A DNA stretch of 64,000 nucleotides from an uncultured Flavobacteriaceae bacterium (lineage in GTDB: Bacteria; Bacteroidota; Bacteroidia; Flavobacteriales; Flavobacteriaceae), in the NCBI GenBank assembly GCA_905181835.1, contig CAJIZF010000001.1, positions 1-64,000 on the forward strand, given 5' to 3'. The notes below the pieces were generated by a model. That model was not told the DNA's origin. It did not search any database and saw only the letters and a list, made by a program, of their open reading frames with translations. This document shows positions 1 through 7,560 of the stretch, in pieces. Made by a program: the position numbers and the translations under genes. Each line of letters starts with the position of its first letter. Position 1 is the first letter of the stretch.

Positions 1-288
1 CTCTCTTGTAAAAGGCTGAACGATTAAATTAGAAATCCCTGTTTTTTCAATCATATGCGTTCGTTCTTCAATGGTGTTTAGAAGCTTTAAAGAAGATTCT
101 TTTTGAAGTACCATTCTGGGGTGAGGAAAAAAACTAACTAAAACAGACTCCAATTCATTTGCAAGAGCAGTTTTATAAAGTTGCTTTAAAATTTTTTGAT
201 GCCCCACATGAACTCCGTCAAAGGTCCCTATAGTTACAATAGAGGACTTTGTTTTTTTATAAGCAGCAATCGAATTATAAACCTTCAT
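1..288 (-). CDS. ribF: Riboflavin kinase/FAD synthetase, N-terminal part
   Basis: This is the first 96 codons of a gene that runs off the left edge of the window. The ATG is at 286-288 and the frame stays open to base 1. The N-terminal protein has the FAD synthetase nucleotidyltransferase signature GTFDGVHVGHQ at about residues 21-31, whose HxGH-type motif binds ATP, followed by FFPHPR. In the family the N-terminal domain adenylylates FMN and the missing C-terminal domain phosphorylates riboflavin. The start lies one base past the pth stop codon, so the two genes are very probably co-transcribed. Confidence 0.93.
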   Translation of the reverse strand, partial: MKVYNSIAAYKKTKSSIVTIGTFDGVHVGHQKILKQLYKTALANELESVLVSFFPHPRMVLQKESSLKLLNTIEERTHMIEKTGISNLIVQPFTRE

Positions 289-289
289 A

Positions 290-922
290 TTATTTTCCGT
301 TAAAGGAATTCATTGTATTGGTGATACCTGCCAAGCCAAAAGATACAATAGCTTCTATAGCTTTTTCCAATCGCTCCGGGAGTAACTCTTCTTCTTCTTT
401 AATCCATTCTCCCAATACATAGTCCACTTGTCGCCCCTGAGAAAAAGCATCTCCAATTCCAAACCGAAATCGATTGTATTGATTGGTGTTTAAAATAAGC
501 TGAGTGTCTTTGAGTCCGTTATGTCCGCCATCACTCCCTTTTGTTTTGATTCTAAAAGTTCCGAATTTTAGATTTAAATCGTCGGTTACTACCAATAAAT
601 TAGCTATTGGGATTTTTTCTTTTTCGAGCCAATATCGCACTGCCTTTCCACTTAAATTCATAAATGTATTTGGCTTTAATAAAACAAAAGATCTTCCTTT
701 TAATTTATAAACAGCTACATCACCAAGTTTTTTGCTTTCAAAAGTGAGTGCTGCTTTTTTCGCTAAAAAATCTAGAATTTTAAAACCAATATTATGTCTG
801 GTATTTGCATATTTAGGTCCAATATTTCCTAAACCTACAATTAGAAATTTTTTCATAGGGTCACCATCAGTTAGTTTTCTGTTGGAATTTTTTCCGTAAA
901 GTTTTCTTAAAAATGAAAACAT
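290..922 (-). CDS. pth: Peptidyl-tRNA hydrolase
   Basis: The enzyme releases tRNA from stalled peptidyl-tRNA in the cytoplasm. The core starts at the second possible Met (ATG 854-856) with MKKFLIVGLGNIG, followed by NTRHNIGF (catalytic His), KPNTFMNLSGKAV and DDLNLKFG, and GSDGGHNGLK. The full length is that of bacterial Pth. I chose the ATG at 920-922, which adds a basic 22-residue leader (MFSFLRKLYGKN...), because I recall similar leaders in flavobacterial homologues. A still longer start at 958 would lie inside the rplY terminator hairpin and is unlikely. If the leader is not real, the start is 856 (188 aa). It is followed by ribF with a one-base gap. Confidence 0.93.
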   Translation of the reverse strand: MFSFLRKLYGKNSNRKLTDGDPMKKFLIVGLGNIGPKYANTRHNIGFKILDFLAKKAALTFESKKLGDVAVYKLKGRSFVLLKPNTFMNLSGKAVRYWLEKEKIPIANLLVVTDDLNLKFGTFRIKTKGSDGGHNGLKDTQLILNTNQYNRFRFGIGDAFSQGRQVDYVLGEWIKEEEELLPERLEKAIEAIVSFGLAGITNTMNSFNGK

Positions 923-949
923 AAAATTATTTAACTTCCGTAAAAATAA

Positions 950-982
950 AAAAAGCATCCCATATAAATGGAATGCTTTTTA
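950..982 (-). terminator. Hairpin terminator after rplY
   Basis: Inverted repeat AAAAAGCAT-CC / GG-ATGCTTTTT with an 8-base loop and one mismatch, followed on the minus strand by a T tract. It lies between the rplY stop (1004) and the pth start, so it probably ends rplY transcription and separates it from pth-ribF. Confidence 0.7.
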
Positions 983-1003
983 AGTATATTTTTTTGAAGT
1001 GGT

Positions 1004-1660
1004 TTATTCTTCTGTTGGCGCTTCTGTTGCAGCTCCTTCAGCAGCAGCTCCTTCAGCTCCTTCAGCTCCTTCAGCTCCTTCTTCTTCTTCTTCTTCTTCT
1101 TCATCCTCAACAGCAACACGAGAAGTTCTAACTTGACAAACAACTCTACTATCATCTTGAAGTATTACAAACCCTTCACCAGTTAAATCTCCAACAGTTA
1201 ATGTAGATCCTATTTTCATTGTAGAAATATCGGCATTTAAAAAATCTGGAAGTTCTTTTGGCAATGCTTTAACTCTTAATGAACGTCTTACGATACGTAA
1301 AACACCACCATTACGAACTCCAGGAGCGTTTCCTGTAATACGAACTGGAATTTCCATACTTACTTCTTTATCATCAAAAATTTGATAAAAATCGATGTGC
1401 AAGATTTGGTCTGTTACCGGGTGAAATTGAATGTCTTGAAGTATTGCATCTATTTTAGAACCATCTTCTAAGGCAATTACTACTGTGTGTACATCTGGAG
1501 TGTATACTAAATTTTTAAATGCTAATGTTTCAGCTGAAAAGTGAATAGCCTTGTCTCCTCCGTATACTACGCAAGGAACCTGACCAGCATTACGTAAGGC
1601 TTTAGTTGCAACTTTGCCCACGCTTTCTCTTTGAGATCCTTTGATTGTAATTGATTTCAT
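1004..1660 (-). CDS. rplY: 50S ribosomal protein L25/general stress protein Ctc
   Basis: A 218-residue protein of the long CTC/TL5 type: an N-terminal L25 beta-barrel that binds 5S rRNA ([20 protein letters not shown], then VPCVVYGG near residue 32) and a C-terminal CTC domain ([19 protein letters not shown], then [14 protein letters not shown]). The ATG at 1658-1660 gives the standard N terminus; an upstream in-frame ATG would add 20 residues that do not look like the family. The C terminus is a low-complexity acidic tail: a run of Glu, then repeated Gly-Ala-Glu units, encoded by tandem triplet-like repeats that could vary in length by slippage. A hairpin terminator follows. Confidence 0.95.
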   Translation of the reverse strand: MKSITIKGSQRESVGKVATKALRNAGQVPCVVYGGDKAIHFSAETLAFKNLVYTPDVHTVVIALEDGSKIDAILQDIQFHPVTDQILHIDFYQIFDDKEVSMEIPVRITGNAPGVRNGGVLRIVRRSLRVKALPKELPDFLNADISTMKIGSTLTVGDLTGEGFVILQDDSRVVCQVRTSRVAVEDEEEEEEEEGAEGAEGAEGAAAEGAATEAPTEE

Positions 1661-1795
1661 TTTTTTGTTTTGTGTTTTTAAATTTATAATCGCCCTCCTA
1701 TTGGATTTAGGCGGGTGCAAATATGCGTTTTTTCTAGTAAATAGAAAAGAAATTATATTTTTTTTTAAGGAGTATTCTTGCTGATTTTCTGAAAG

Positions 1796-2736
1796 TTACA
1801 TTAAAAACTTCGTACTGATTGATTTATTGGAGTTGACATTCGTCATTACTTCGGCAAATAAGTCGCACAACTTAGTATTTTAATTTTTGAACTTTCCTTT
1901 TTTGAGGGAATAGAATCGGTAACAATAAGTTCTTCTAATTTTGAATTTTCAATTTTGTCATAAGCAAATCCAGAAAGTATAGGATGCGTACAAATAGCTC
2001 TTACGCTTAGAGCACCTCGTTCTATCATTAAATCTGCTGCTTTGGTTAAGGTCCCTGCAGTGTCTACCATATCGTCCACGAGCACTACATTTTTTCCTTC
2101 TACATTACCAATTAATTCCATATGAGAAATTACGTTGGCTTTTTCACGTTGTTTGTAACAAATGACCACATCACTTTTTAAAAATTTTGAATAAGCATAG
2201 GCGCGTTTAGAACCTCCCATATCTGGAGATGCAATAGTTAAATTATCTAAGTTCAGGGATTGTAGATAGGGTAAGAAAATAGTGGATGCGAAAAGATGAT
2301 CTACTGGTTTTTCAAAAAAACCTTGAATTTGATCAGCATGTAAGTCCATGGTGATGATCCTTGTTGCTCCAGCAGTTTCCAACATTTTAGCAATTAATTT
2401 TGCAGCAATTGGCACCCTAGGTTTGTCTTTTCTGTCTTGACGAGCCCATCCAAAATAAGGAATTACCGCCGCGATGTGTTTGGCAGAAGATCTTTTTGCT
2501 GCATCGAGCATAAGTAACATTTCCATTAAATTGTCACTGTTAGGATGTGTTGAACCAACAATAAAAACACGTGCGCCTCGAATCGACTCCTCAAAAGAGG
2601 GTTGAAATTCTCCATCACTATAGGCGGAAGTAATAACGTTGCCAAGAGGGACACCATATTTACTTGCAATACTTTTTGCTAATTGTTTACTTTGTTTACA
2701 GGCAAAAATTTTAGATGCTGGAAAAGAAGTGTCCAT
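1796..2736 (-). CDS. prs: Ribose-phosphate pyrophosphokinase, C-terminal frameshift
   Basis: Makes PRPP from ribose 5-phosphate and ATP for nucleotide, His and Trp synthesis. Family motifs are clear: YSDGEFQP, FGWARQDRKDKPR (ATP loop), MDLHADQIQGFF, and the PRPP-binding VVLVDDMVDTAGTL. The uninterrupted frame ends at 1846 after ILSCATYLPK (296 aa). In the next frame the sequence continues as DLFAEVMTNVNSNKSI and ends KFLM with a stop at 1796-1798. This is the expected family C terminus (SCADLFA...). One base appears to be missing between 1864 and 1865, in a GCN-GAC pair. The annotated span covers both frames. Because prs is normally essential, a sequencing indel is as likely as a real mutation. 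Confidence 0.93.
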
Positions 2737-2837
2737 TATTTTTTGAGTATTTGTTGTTGGTTAACAAATGTAAAATTAAAGAATCTAAGTAACCAAAAAA
2801 TGAATGAATTAGTTATTAAAATTTATTAATTAATGTC

Positions 2838-2845
2838 TATTTTTG
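2838..2845 (+). promoter_or_regulatory. TAnnTTTG promoter box of tRNA-Leu
   Basis: TATTTTTG matches the Bacteroidota -7 consensus TAnnTTTG exactly and ends 10 bases before the mature tRNA 5' end. I see no convincing TTG -33 element at the usual distance. Confidence 0.6.
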
Positions 2846-2855
2846 CCAGGCACAA

Positions 2856-2937
2856 GCTCAAGTGGTGGAATTGGTAGACACGCTGGATTCAAAATCCAGT
2901 GCTTCACGGCGTGCGGGTTCGATTCCCGCCTTGAGTA
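2856..2937 (+). tRNA. tRNA-Leu (anticodon CAA)
   Basis: An 82-base cloverleaf. The acceptor stem GCTCAAG pairs with CTTGAGT (first pair G-U), discriminator A at 2937. The anticodon stem CTGGA/TCCAG encloses the loop TTCAAAA, giving anticodon CAA (reads UUG). A class II variable arm and a GGTTCGATTCC T-loop are present, and CCA is not encoded. The 3' end directly borders the accessory island, and the sequence just after it recurs twice downstream. Confidence 0.96.
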
Positions 2938-2941
2938 CAAG

Positions 2942-2983
2942 TTATCCCCAAGAATAATTTATTGTTTTTGGGGATATTTTTTA
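2942..2983 (+). terminator. Hairpin terminator after tRNA-Leu (copy 1 of 3)
   Basis: Stem TATCCCCAA (2943-2951) pairs with TTGGGGATA (2968-2976) around a 16-base AT-rich loop and is followed by a run of T. It fits an intrinsic terminator for the tRNA. The same hairpin recurs at 3540-3573 and 5058-5091, each time just after the bases GTACAA or similar that also end the tRNA region. Confidence 0.75.
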
Positions 2984-3162
2984 ACAGTTTTTTTAAGTAG
3001 TTAGAAATTGATATATTTAATAACTTACAAAAATGAGTAGGTTCAAAAATAAATATTATAATTATGAAAGGAAAAATTCAATTTAAGTTTAAAGAACTAA
3101 TTAAGGAGTATGACAAAAACGAAACAGTAGCTGATATGTATTACGATGTATTTGAAGGTTAT
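2943..3162. repeat. Direct repeat R1, copy A
   Basis: About 220 bases nearly identical to 5058-5274. The shared part covers the hairpin, about 90 bases of spacer and the first 30 or so codons of the following gene. The copies differ by a one-base indel in the spacer (TAATAACTTAC against TAATACTTAC) and diverge abruptly inside the gene. Confidence 0.9.
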
Positions 3163-3445
3163 GAACAAGAAATAATTGATATTTCAAAAGAAACTGATGA
3201 AAGGGATATGTTTGATTTAATTCAGGAAATTTGCATAGATAAAGAAGGTAAGGTTTTTGATACAATTAAATACATTTACCGTGAATGTCACGGATTACTT
3301 CATTGAAGATTTAAATTTAGGAGGAGAGTCGATTGTAGGTAGTGGTAAAATTATTTTTACGGATGAAAAAAATTCTAAAGAGCATGTATTTTCAATCTTC
3401 GATCTTTACGAAGATTTTGATGATGATGAATTTCTATATGATTAA
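3064..3445 (+). CDS. Small acidic protein, probable frameshift
   Basis: I do not recognise the family. The ATG at 3064 opens an 80-codon frame (MKGKIQFKFKELIKEYDKN...) that ends at 3306. From about 3257 a second frame carries on to 3445 with protein-like sequence (TFTVNVTDYFIEDLNLGG, then DLYEDFDDDEFLYD). Removing one T from the T5 run at 3254-3258 joins them into about 126 acidic residues reading GKVLIQLNTFTVNV at the join. The first part is duplicated in truncated form at 5178. Size, acidity and duplication resemble orphan immunity proteins, but that is inference. It could also be two unrelated fragments. Confidence 0.55.
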
Positions 3446-3457
3446 CCCTCTGTGTTT

Positions 3458-3578
3458 GTTATAGGTTTCTGTAAACTCTCTAAGCTTTTCAAGGTCTTGC
3501 AAGAAAAAGTTCGATAATTGGAGTACGTTGTGTACAAATTATCCCCAAGAATAATTTATTGTTTTTGGGGATAATTTT
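3458..3578. repeat. Direct repeat R2, copy 1, with hairpin copy 2
   Basis: About 120 bases that recur at 4975-5096. The right end is the same hairpin as after tRNA-Leu (arms 3540-3548 and 3565-3573). On the minus strand the left part reads as a short peptide, VHNVLQLSNFFLQDLEKL followed by REFTETYNKHRG, bounded upstream by a stop codon within the hairpin. The two copies differ mostly by conservative amino-acid changes in this frame, which suggests that it was once coding. I do not recognise the protein. Confidence 0.75.
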
Positions 3579-3606
3579 TTTAACTTGCTTTTCAAATATT
3601 TAACCA

Positions 3607-4695
3607 ATGAAAAATCTAATTCTTTTATTACTGTTTGTCCCACTTGTTTCTTTTGGGCAAATGGATGCTATTACTGATAAGGGAGATGAAGTATTGTTAT
3701 ATGAAAATGGTTCTTAAATTATGAAGGTATACCCAATGGTAAAGGTAAATATAGTCAATCAAATGGATTAATATATGATGGGATGTTTAAAGATTTTAAA
3801 TTTCACGGATATGGTGTTTTGAAACATCCTGATGGGAGGGTCTATAAAGGAAATTTTTTCGAGGATAAACAACAGGGGCAAGGTGAGCTTACTTACACAA
3901 ATGGGAATAAATATATCGGCTCTTTTAAAAATGATATGTATTCTGGACAAGGCATAGAAACTTTATATTTTGATGACCAAACTCAAGTCAAAGACGGTTT
4001 CTTTAATGATGCTGCTTTTCAACACGGTACAGAGACAATTACTTTCAATAAAGGTGGGATAATTGATACTTATGAGTATAAAGATTTTGACATTATTAAA
4101 AAAGTTAGAAAAGAAAACCAAGCATTAGTTTCTGAACAAATCGGTGAATTTTTTTCGAATGGTAGGCTAAAGAATGGTTCAGAGATAAATTATGATGGAA
4201 ATTTACAAACGTACCTTGAATATAAAAATGGTAAAGAAGTTTCAAGGTCAACTAATATTGACAACCTATATAATGAGCAAGAGATTATCGGTTCTGATGA
4301 TAGCATTGAACTTGATTTGGAGGTTGAAGGCAATACCAAATATATTAACGTGAATTTTGAATCGGACTATTGAGCCTGTTCGATTTGTTTTTGATACAGG
4401 TGCAGAATCATTTGTGATTGGATATCTTTTATTTGAGGAGCTAAAGTCTAAAGGTTTAGCTTTTGAAGATATGGGTATTAAAAAAACAACACGTGGTGTT
4501 AGTGGAATCCCTTTTGAATCTAAAGTTATTAAAATTAGTGCAATTTCAATTGGCTCTTATACTGTGAAGAATGTTTACACGAGTGTTCCTCTAATAGAAA
4601 CTGCTAATAGTAATTTGCTTGGAATTTCATTTATGAAAAAATTTAGAGATGTAAAATGGTCATTGAACGGAGATAAATTAATCTTTGAGAAATAA
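3607..4695 (+). pseudogene. Secreted MORN-repeat/retropepsin-like fusion, two frameshifts
   Basis: Three frames join into one protein of about 360 residues. The ATG at 3607 starts a signal peptide (MKNLILLLLFVPLVSFGQ). A missing T at 3714/3715 leads into MORN-type repeats (YEGIPNGKGKYSQSNG, then YKGNFFEDKQQGQGELTYTN and YIGSFKNDMYSGQG). An extra G at about 4359 leads to an aspartic-protease-like domain with FDTGAESFVIG and a C-terminal NLLGISFMKKF. The DTG motif and overall pattern are those of retropepsin-like clan AA proteases. The product would be periplasmic or exported. As read, each frame is broken by a stop. Since the motifs remain intact, decay is recent or the indels are sequencing errors. 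Confidence 0.65.
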
Positions 4696-4948
4696 CCATC
4701 ATACGATATGAAAAAGCCACTCAATTAAGAACGGCTCTTTCTAAACTTGATTGAACACAACAAACTTATATCAATTCCATATTCGCTAAACTTAACTAAT
4801 TGGAAGTGGCAAGTGTATCTTCTAATTTGTAACTTCCATTGTTTTTTCTAAGCGTGTATTTAAGCGGTTCCCAAAAGATATTAAACGAGTGAAAATATAA
4901 AGAGGTTCATATAACTACTGTGTATGTCTTTAAAGGAAGCCTAAAGAG

Positions 4949-5096
4949 TTATGATAAGCTCAGTAGTTTGTGTTTTTTATATGTTTCTGTAAACTCTCTA
5001 AGCCTATCAAGGTCTTGTAGGAATAAGTTCGATAATTGGAGTACGTTGTGTACAATTTATCCCCAAGAATAATTTATTGTTTTTGGGGATATTTTT
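4949..5096. repeat. Direct repeat R2, copy 2, with hairpin copy 3
   Basis: Bases from about 4975 match 3458-3578. The minus-strand peptide here reads VHNVLQLSNLFLQDLDRL then REFTETYKKHKLLSLS and stops at 4949-4951. The hairpin arms are 5058-5066 and 5083-5091. The stretch from 4696 to 5177 holds no intact gene; apart from this repeat and the start of R1 copy B I see only AT-rich sequence in 4696-4948. Confidence 0.75.
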
Positions 5097-5274
5097 TAAC
5101 AGTTTTTTTAAGTAGTTAGAAATTGATATATTTAATACTTACAAAAATGAGTAGGTTCAAAAATAAATATTATAATTATGAAAGGAAAAATTCAATTTAA
5201 GTTTAAAGAACTAATTAAGGAGTATGACAAAAACGAAACAGTAGCTGATATGTATTACGATGTATTTGAAAGTT
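5058..5274. repeat. Direct repeat R1, copy B
   Basis: Second copy of the segment at 2943-3162: hairpin, spacer and the start of the small acidic gene. Here R2 and R1 meet at the hairpin, so the three copies overlap in a chain: tRNA-hairpin, R2-hairpin, R2-hairpin-R1. Confidence 0.9.
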
Positions 5275-5282
5275 TTAAATAA
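5178..5282 (+). pseudogene. Truncated copy of the 3064 gene
   Basis: The ATG at 5178 gives 34 codons identical to the start of the gene at 3064 (MKGKIQFKFKELIKEYDKN through YYDVFE) and then diverges to SFK and a stop. The upstream 120 bases are also duplicated, so its expression signals were copied with it. It is probably a leftover from unequal recombination. Confidence 0.7.
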
Positions 5283-5320
5283 AACCTTTACAAATAGAAT
5301 AAAATTTAAAAGTATAAATT

Positions 5321-5869
5321 ATGATTTTTTTAAAAAACATTGCAAATGAGCCCAATATTTTAGATACTATAATTCAAAAGCGTATTGTAGGTGAATACAC
5401 CTATATAATGGCTATTGGTCTAAGTAAATACAGTGTCTCAAGTAACCCAAAAGTTTATAATGAATTTTGCGGAAAATTTAAATGGGATGATGAAGAAGAA
5501 GTGACAATCGGATTTTATTCAAATCAACATGACCCAGAAGAATGGTTAAACAAGTGTATAGAAAGCGAAATAGTTGAAGATGAATTTTTCCCACTTGAGG
5601 AATCTGATAATTCTATAATTAGAGAAATGGCGTCAAAAATATGGAACGACTATATTACATTCGATGATAATTCTGAAGAAAGAAAAATAAACGAAAATTA
5701 TATTGAAAAATTAATGGAACAGAAAGATGGTATTGCTAATAATTATTACGAAATCTTTCCGCCACAAGGTTTTTTCTGGACAGATGATTGGAATGACGAA
5801 ATAGTACACTTTTTTTCAAGAGTTAAAGATATTTGGGGGATCGACTACAGTTTACCCAACTCTTTTTAG
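5321..5869 (+). CDS. Hypothetical acidic protein
   Basis: An intact 182-codon frame from an ATG, with no signal peptide or membrane segment. I do not recognise it. The sequence is rich in Asp, Glu, Trp and Tyr (for example FKWDDEEEVTIGF, DPEEWLNKCIESEI, QGFFWTDDWNDEIVHFF), as is common in cytoplasmic immunity proteins of polymorphic toxin systems. It is first in a run of plus-strand genes with gaps of about 40-60 bases (5923, 6546). The AT-rich upstream region overlaps the end of repeat R1. Confidence 0.75.
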   Translation: MIFLKNIANEPNILDTIIQKRIVGEYTYIMAIGLSKYSVSSNPKVYNEFCGKFKWDDEEEVTIGFYSNQHDPEEWLNKCIESEIVEDEFFPLEESDNSIIREMASKIWNDYITFDDNSEERKINENYIEKLMEQKDGIANNYYEIFPPQGFFWTDDWNDEIVHFFSRVKDIWGIDYSLPNSF

Positions 5870-5922
5870 ATTTGGCAGTTAAACAAATGATAATAAATTT
5901 TCCAAACAAGTAAAAATAGATC

Positions 5923-6507
5923 ATGAAATACACAATTGAAATGACTGGTTGGGAGTATCACATTCAAACTAAAAGCTTGGATGCAGATCAATCAGAACAA
6001 GCAAGGTGGGATATCGACAATCTCTCAGAATTAGCAGACTTACATCTTAACGGTGAAGGTGATTTTGAAATATGCGCTCTTGATAATAGTGGAAATGGTC
6101 CGCTATCCTTAACAGTGTTTGATGAGAATAACAACATAGTGTTAGAACTTGAGGCTAGTGATTTTTCACATTACTCAGAAATCGAAGAGTTATGCGATAA
6201 AAACTGGGACAAAGACTTAGAAATAAACCCCGACTGTTCAGATGATTACGAAAACACACTATATCTTGAAAAAGATTACAGTGGGTCTACTTTTTATTAT
6301 GAAGTTGAAAGTGATGAAATTCCCAAAAAAGAGAATTTTCTATACTCATCTCTATGTATAGGAACTCCAAATGGTGATATTGACCTAATTGGGGGATTAA
6401 TATTTAAATCAAAAGCTCTAACTGGTGAACTTGAAAGCGGTAAACACAAGGGGACGTATATGAATCTATATACCTCTGAAGGAGAAAATGTTGAAATATC
6501 TGATTAA
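5923..6507 (+). CDS. Hypothetical acidic protein
   Basis: A 194-codon frame starting MKYTIEMTGWEYHIQTKSL, predicted cytoplasmic, strongly acidic (DENNNIVLELEASDF, NPDCSDDYENTLYLEKDY), with a Gly-rich C-terminal part (CIGTPNGDIDLIGGLIF). I do not recognise the family. The start resembles the 35-codon fragment at 11807 (MKNYTIELYGWTLDAKAKSI), so the family has at least two members in the island. An immunity role is inference from size, acidity and neighbours. Confidence 0.75.
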   Translation: MKYTIEMTGWEYHIQTKSLDADQSEQARWDIDNLSELADLHLNGEGDFEICALDNSGNGPLSLTVFDENNNIVLELEASDFSHYSEIEELCDKNWDKDLEINPDCSDDYENTLYLEKDYSGSTFYYEVESDEIPKKENFLYSSLCIGTPNGDIDLIGGLIFKSKALTGELESGKHKGTYMNLYTSEGENVEISD

Positions 6508-6545
6508 GTGCTATTGTTAAGTTTGAAATCAATAAATATATTTAA

Positions 6546-7358
6546 ATGGAAAAAGAAAAAATAATAGTTGCTAGAAATAGCTATCCAGAAGGAAGTCCAA
6601 GTGAGTATTTAGGTGCAGAGGTTTCAATAGGATTGCTTACCGCAGAGAGAATAACAGAACTTAAATCGATGCTTCAAAATGACAAACTTTTTGAAGAAAT
6701 GGCAGGAAAGTGGGATGAGACTTATATTGGCTCAACTTATTTAACAGACCTTATGGATGTTAATGAAGTATATCATAAAAATGGATTAATTTATTATGAA
6801 GATCTTTCAGAAACGCACGATAATGAGATTATAGGGCCCACATCAACAGATAATTGGGTTTTTGCTGAAGATTGGGGTTGGGATGAGGTACCATACCGTG
6901 AACCAGAATATATTGAGATTCCTCAAGAAGATTTTGTAATATTAAATCTGCGTACTCAGGACTTTTACTTCAAAGCAAACGGGGAATTTCCTATTGATAA
7001 AAAAATATCTGACACAGATCTTGGTATAGAAGATAAATTTATTGTTCAACCTGGGTTGGATGTATTCTCTTTAGGCGATTATGGTTTCCCATATTTCAAT
7101 ATTTTACATTCAGTATTTGTAAATGATATTAAGTTAAATAGTGATGAGAGTTATGAAGATTCGATATACTATTCATCACATCTAATTTTTAAAGATGGGA
7201 AAGTTATTGCTTGGCTAGCAACAAACAATAACGATCATTTTTTTCCTTTTGATTGGCAAGTTGAATCCGAAATTCCTTGCATAAGCCCACATCTTAAAGA
7301 AAGTGATCCAGAAGTTTATGAGGCTGCAGTTAAGAGTTTAATAGATATTCTCAAGTAA
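6546..7358 (+). CDS. Hypothetical acidic protein, full-length paralogue
   Basis: A 270-codon frame starting MEKEKIIVARNSYPEGSPSE. No signal peptide or membrane segment; rich in aromatic and acidic residues (NWVFAEDWGWDEVPYREPEY, then DVFSLGDYGFPYFNILHSVF). I do not recognise it. The first 80 or so residues match a truncated copy at 7561 (shared LGAEVSIG or LGAEISIG, and YIGSTYLTDLMDVN or YMGSDFLNDLMDIN). The copies differ at many positions, so the duplication is old or one copy came from elsewhere. Confidence 0.75.
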   Translation: MEKEKIIVARNSYPEGSPSEYLGAEVSIGLLTAERITELKSMLQNDKLFEEMAGKWDETYIGSTYLTDLMDVNEVYHKNGLIYYEDLSETHDNEIIGPTSTDNWVFAEDWGWDEVPYREPEYIEIPQEDFVILNLRTQDFYFKANGEFPIDKKISDTDLGIEDKFIVQPGLDVFSLGDYGFPYFNILHSVFVNDIKLNSDESYEDSIYYSSHLIFKDGKVIAWLATNNNDHFFPFDWQVESEIPCISPHLKESDPEVYEAAVKSLIDILK

Positions 7359-7418
7359 AATAGATAATTGGAAATTAAGGGAGTTTAAATTATAAAAATT
7401 AATTAGAAGTGACAAAAA

Positions 7419-7514
7419 ATGAAAACGCTCAAAGCAGACTCCAAGAAGCAGATTGAAGATATTTTTGCTGCAGAGGTATTAGAGAATGTAAAAAAGGGTT
7501 GGGAGAAGGTGTAA
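7419..7514 (+). CDS. 31-residue ORF, likely C-terminal gene fragment
   Basis: The ATG at 7419 opens MKTLKADSKKQIEDIF, then AAEVLENVKKGWEKV and a stop. The last 22 residues recur on the minus strand at 9968-10037 (KQIEEIFATEVLENV, KKGWEKV), also ending in a stop. The shared part therefore seems to be the C-terminal tail of a larger protein family, copied in both orientations. I do not know the parent protein. It may not be expressed. Confidence 0.4.
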   Translation: MKTLKADSKKQIEDIFAAEVLENVKKGWEKV

Positions 7515-7560
7515 ACATAGTAACAGAAAAACTCATTATTAATAAATAAAATAAAATAAA

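Noticed and set aside
931-1155. Minus-strand 74-codon ORF rich in Lys and Leu
   Set aside because: It is the rplY acidic-tail repeat read in another frame.
2856-2937. Classical integrated element with a duplicated tRNA 3' end
   Set aside because: No copy of the last 15 or more bases of the tRNA was found at the island's far end; only about 6 bases (GTACAA) recur with the hairpin.
3714-4360. Programmed frameshifting in the MORN/retropepsin gene
   Set aside because: No slippery heptamer with a following pseudoknot is visible at either break, and the two shifts go in opposite directions.
2942-5096. CRISPR array
   Set aside because: The recurring hairpin appears only three times at spacings of 0.6-1.5 kb with genes between, and there are no cas genes.
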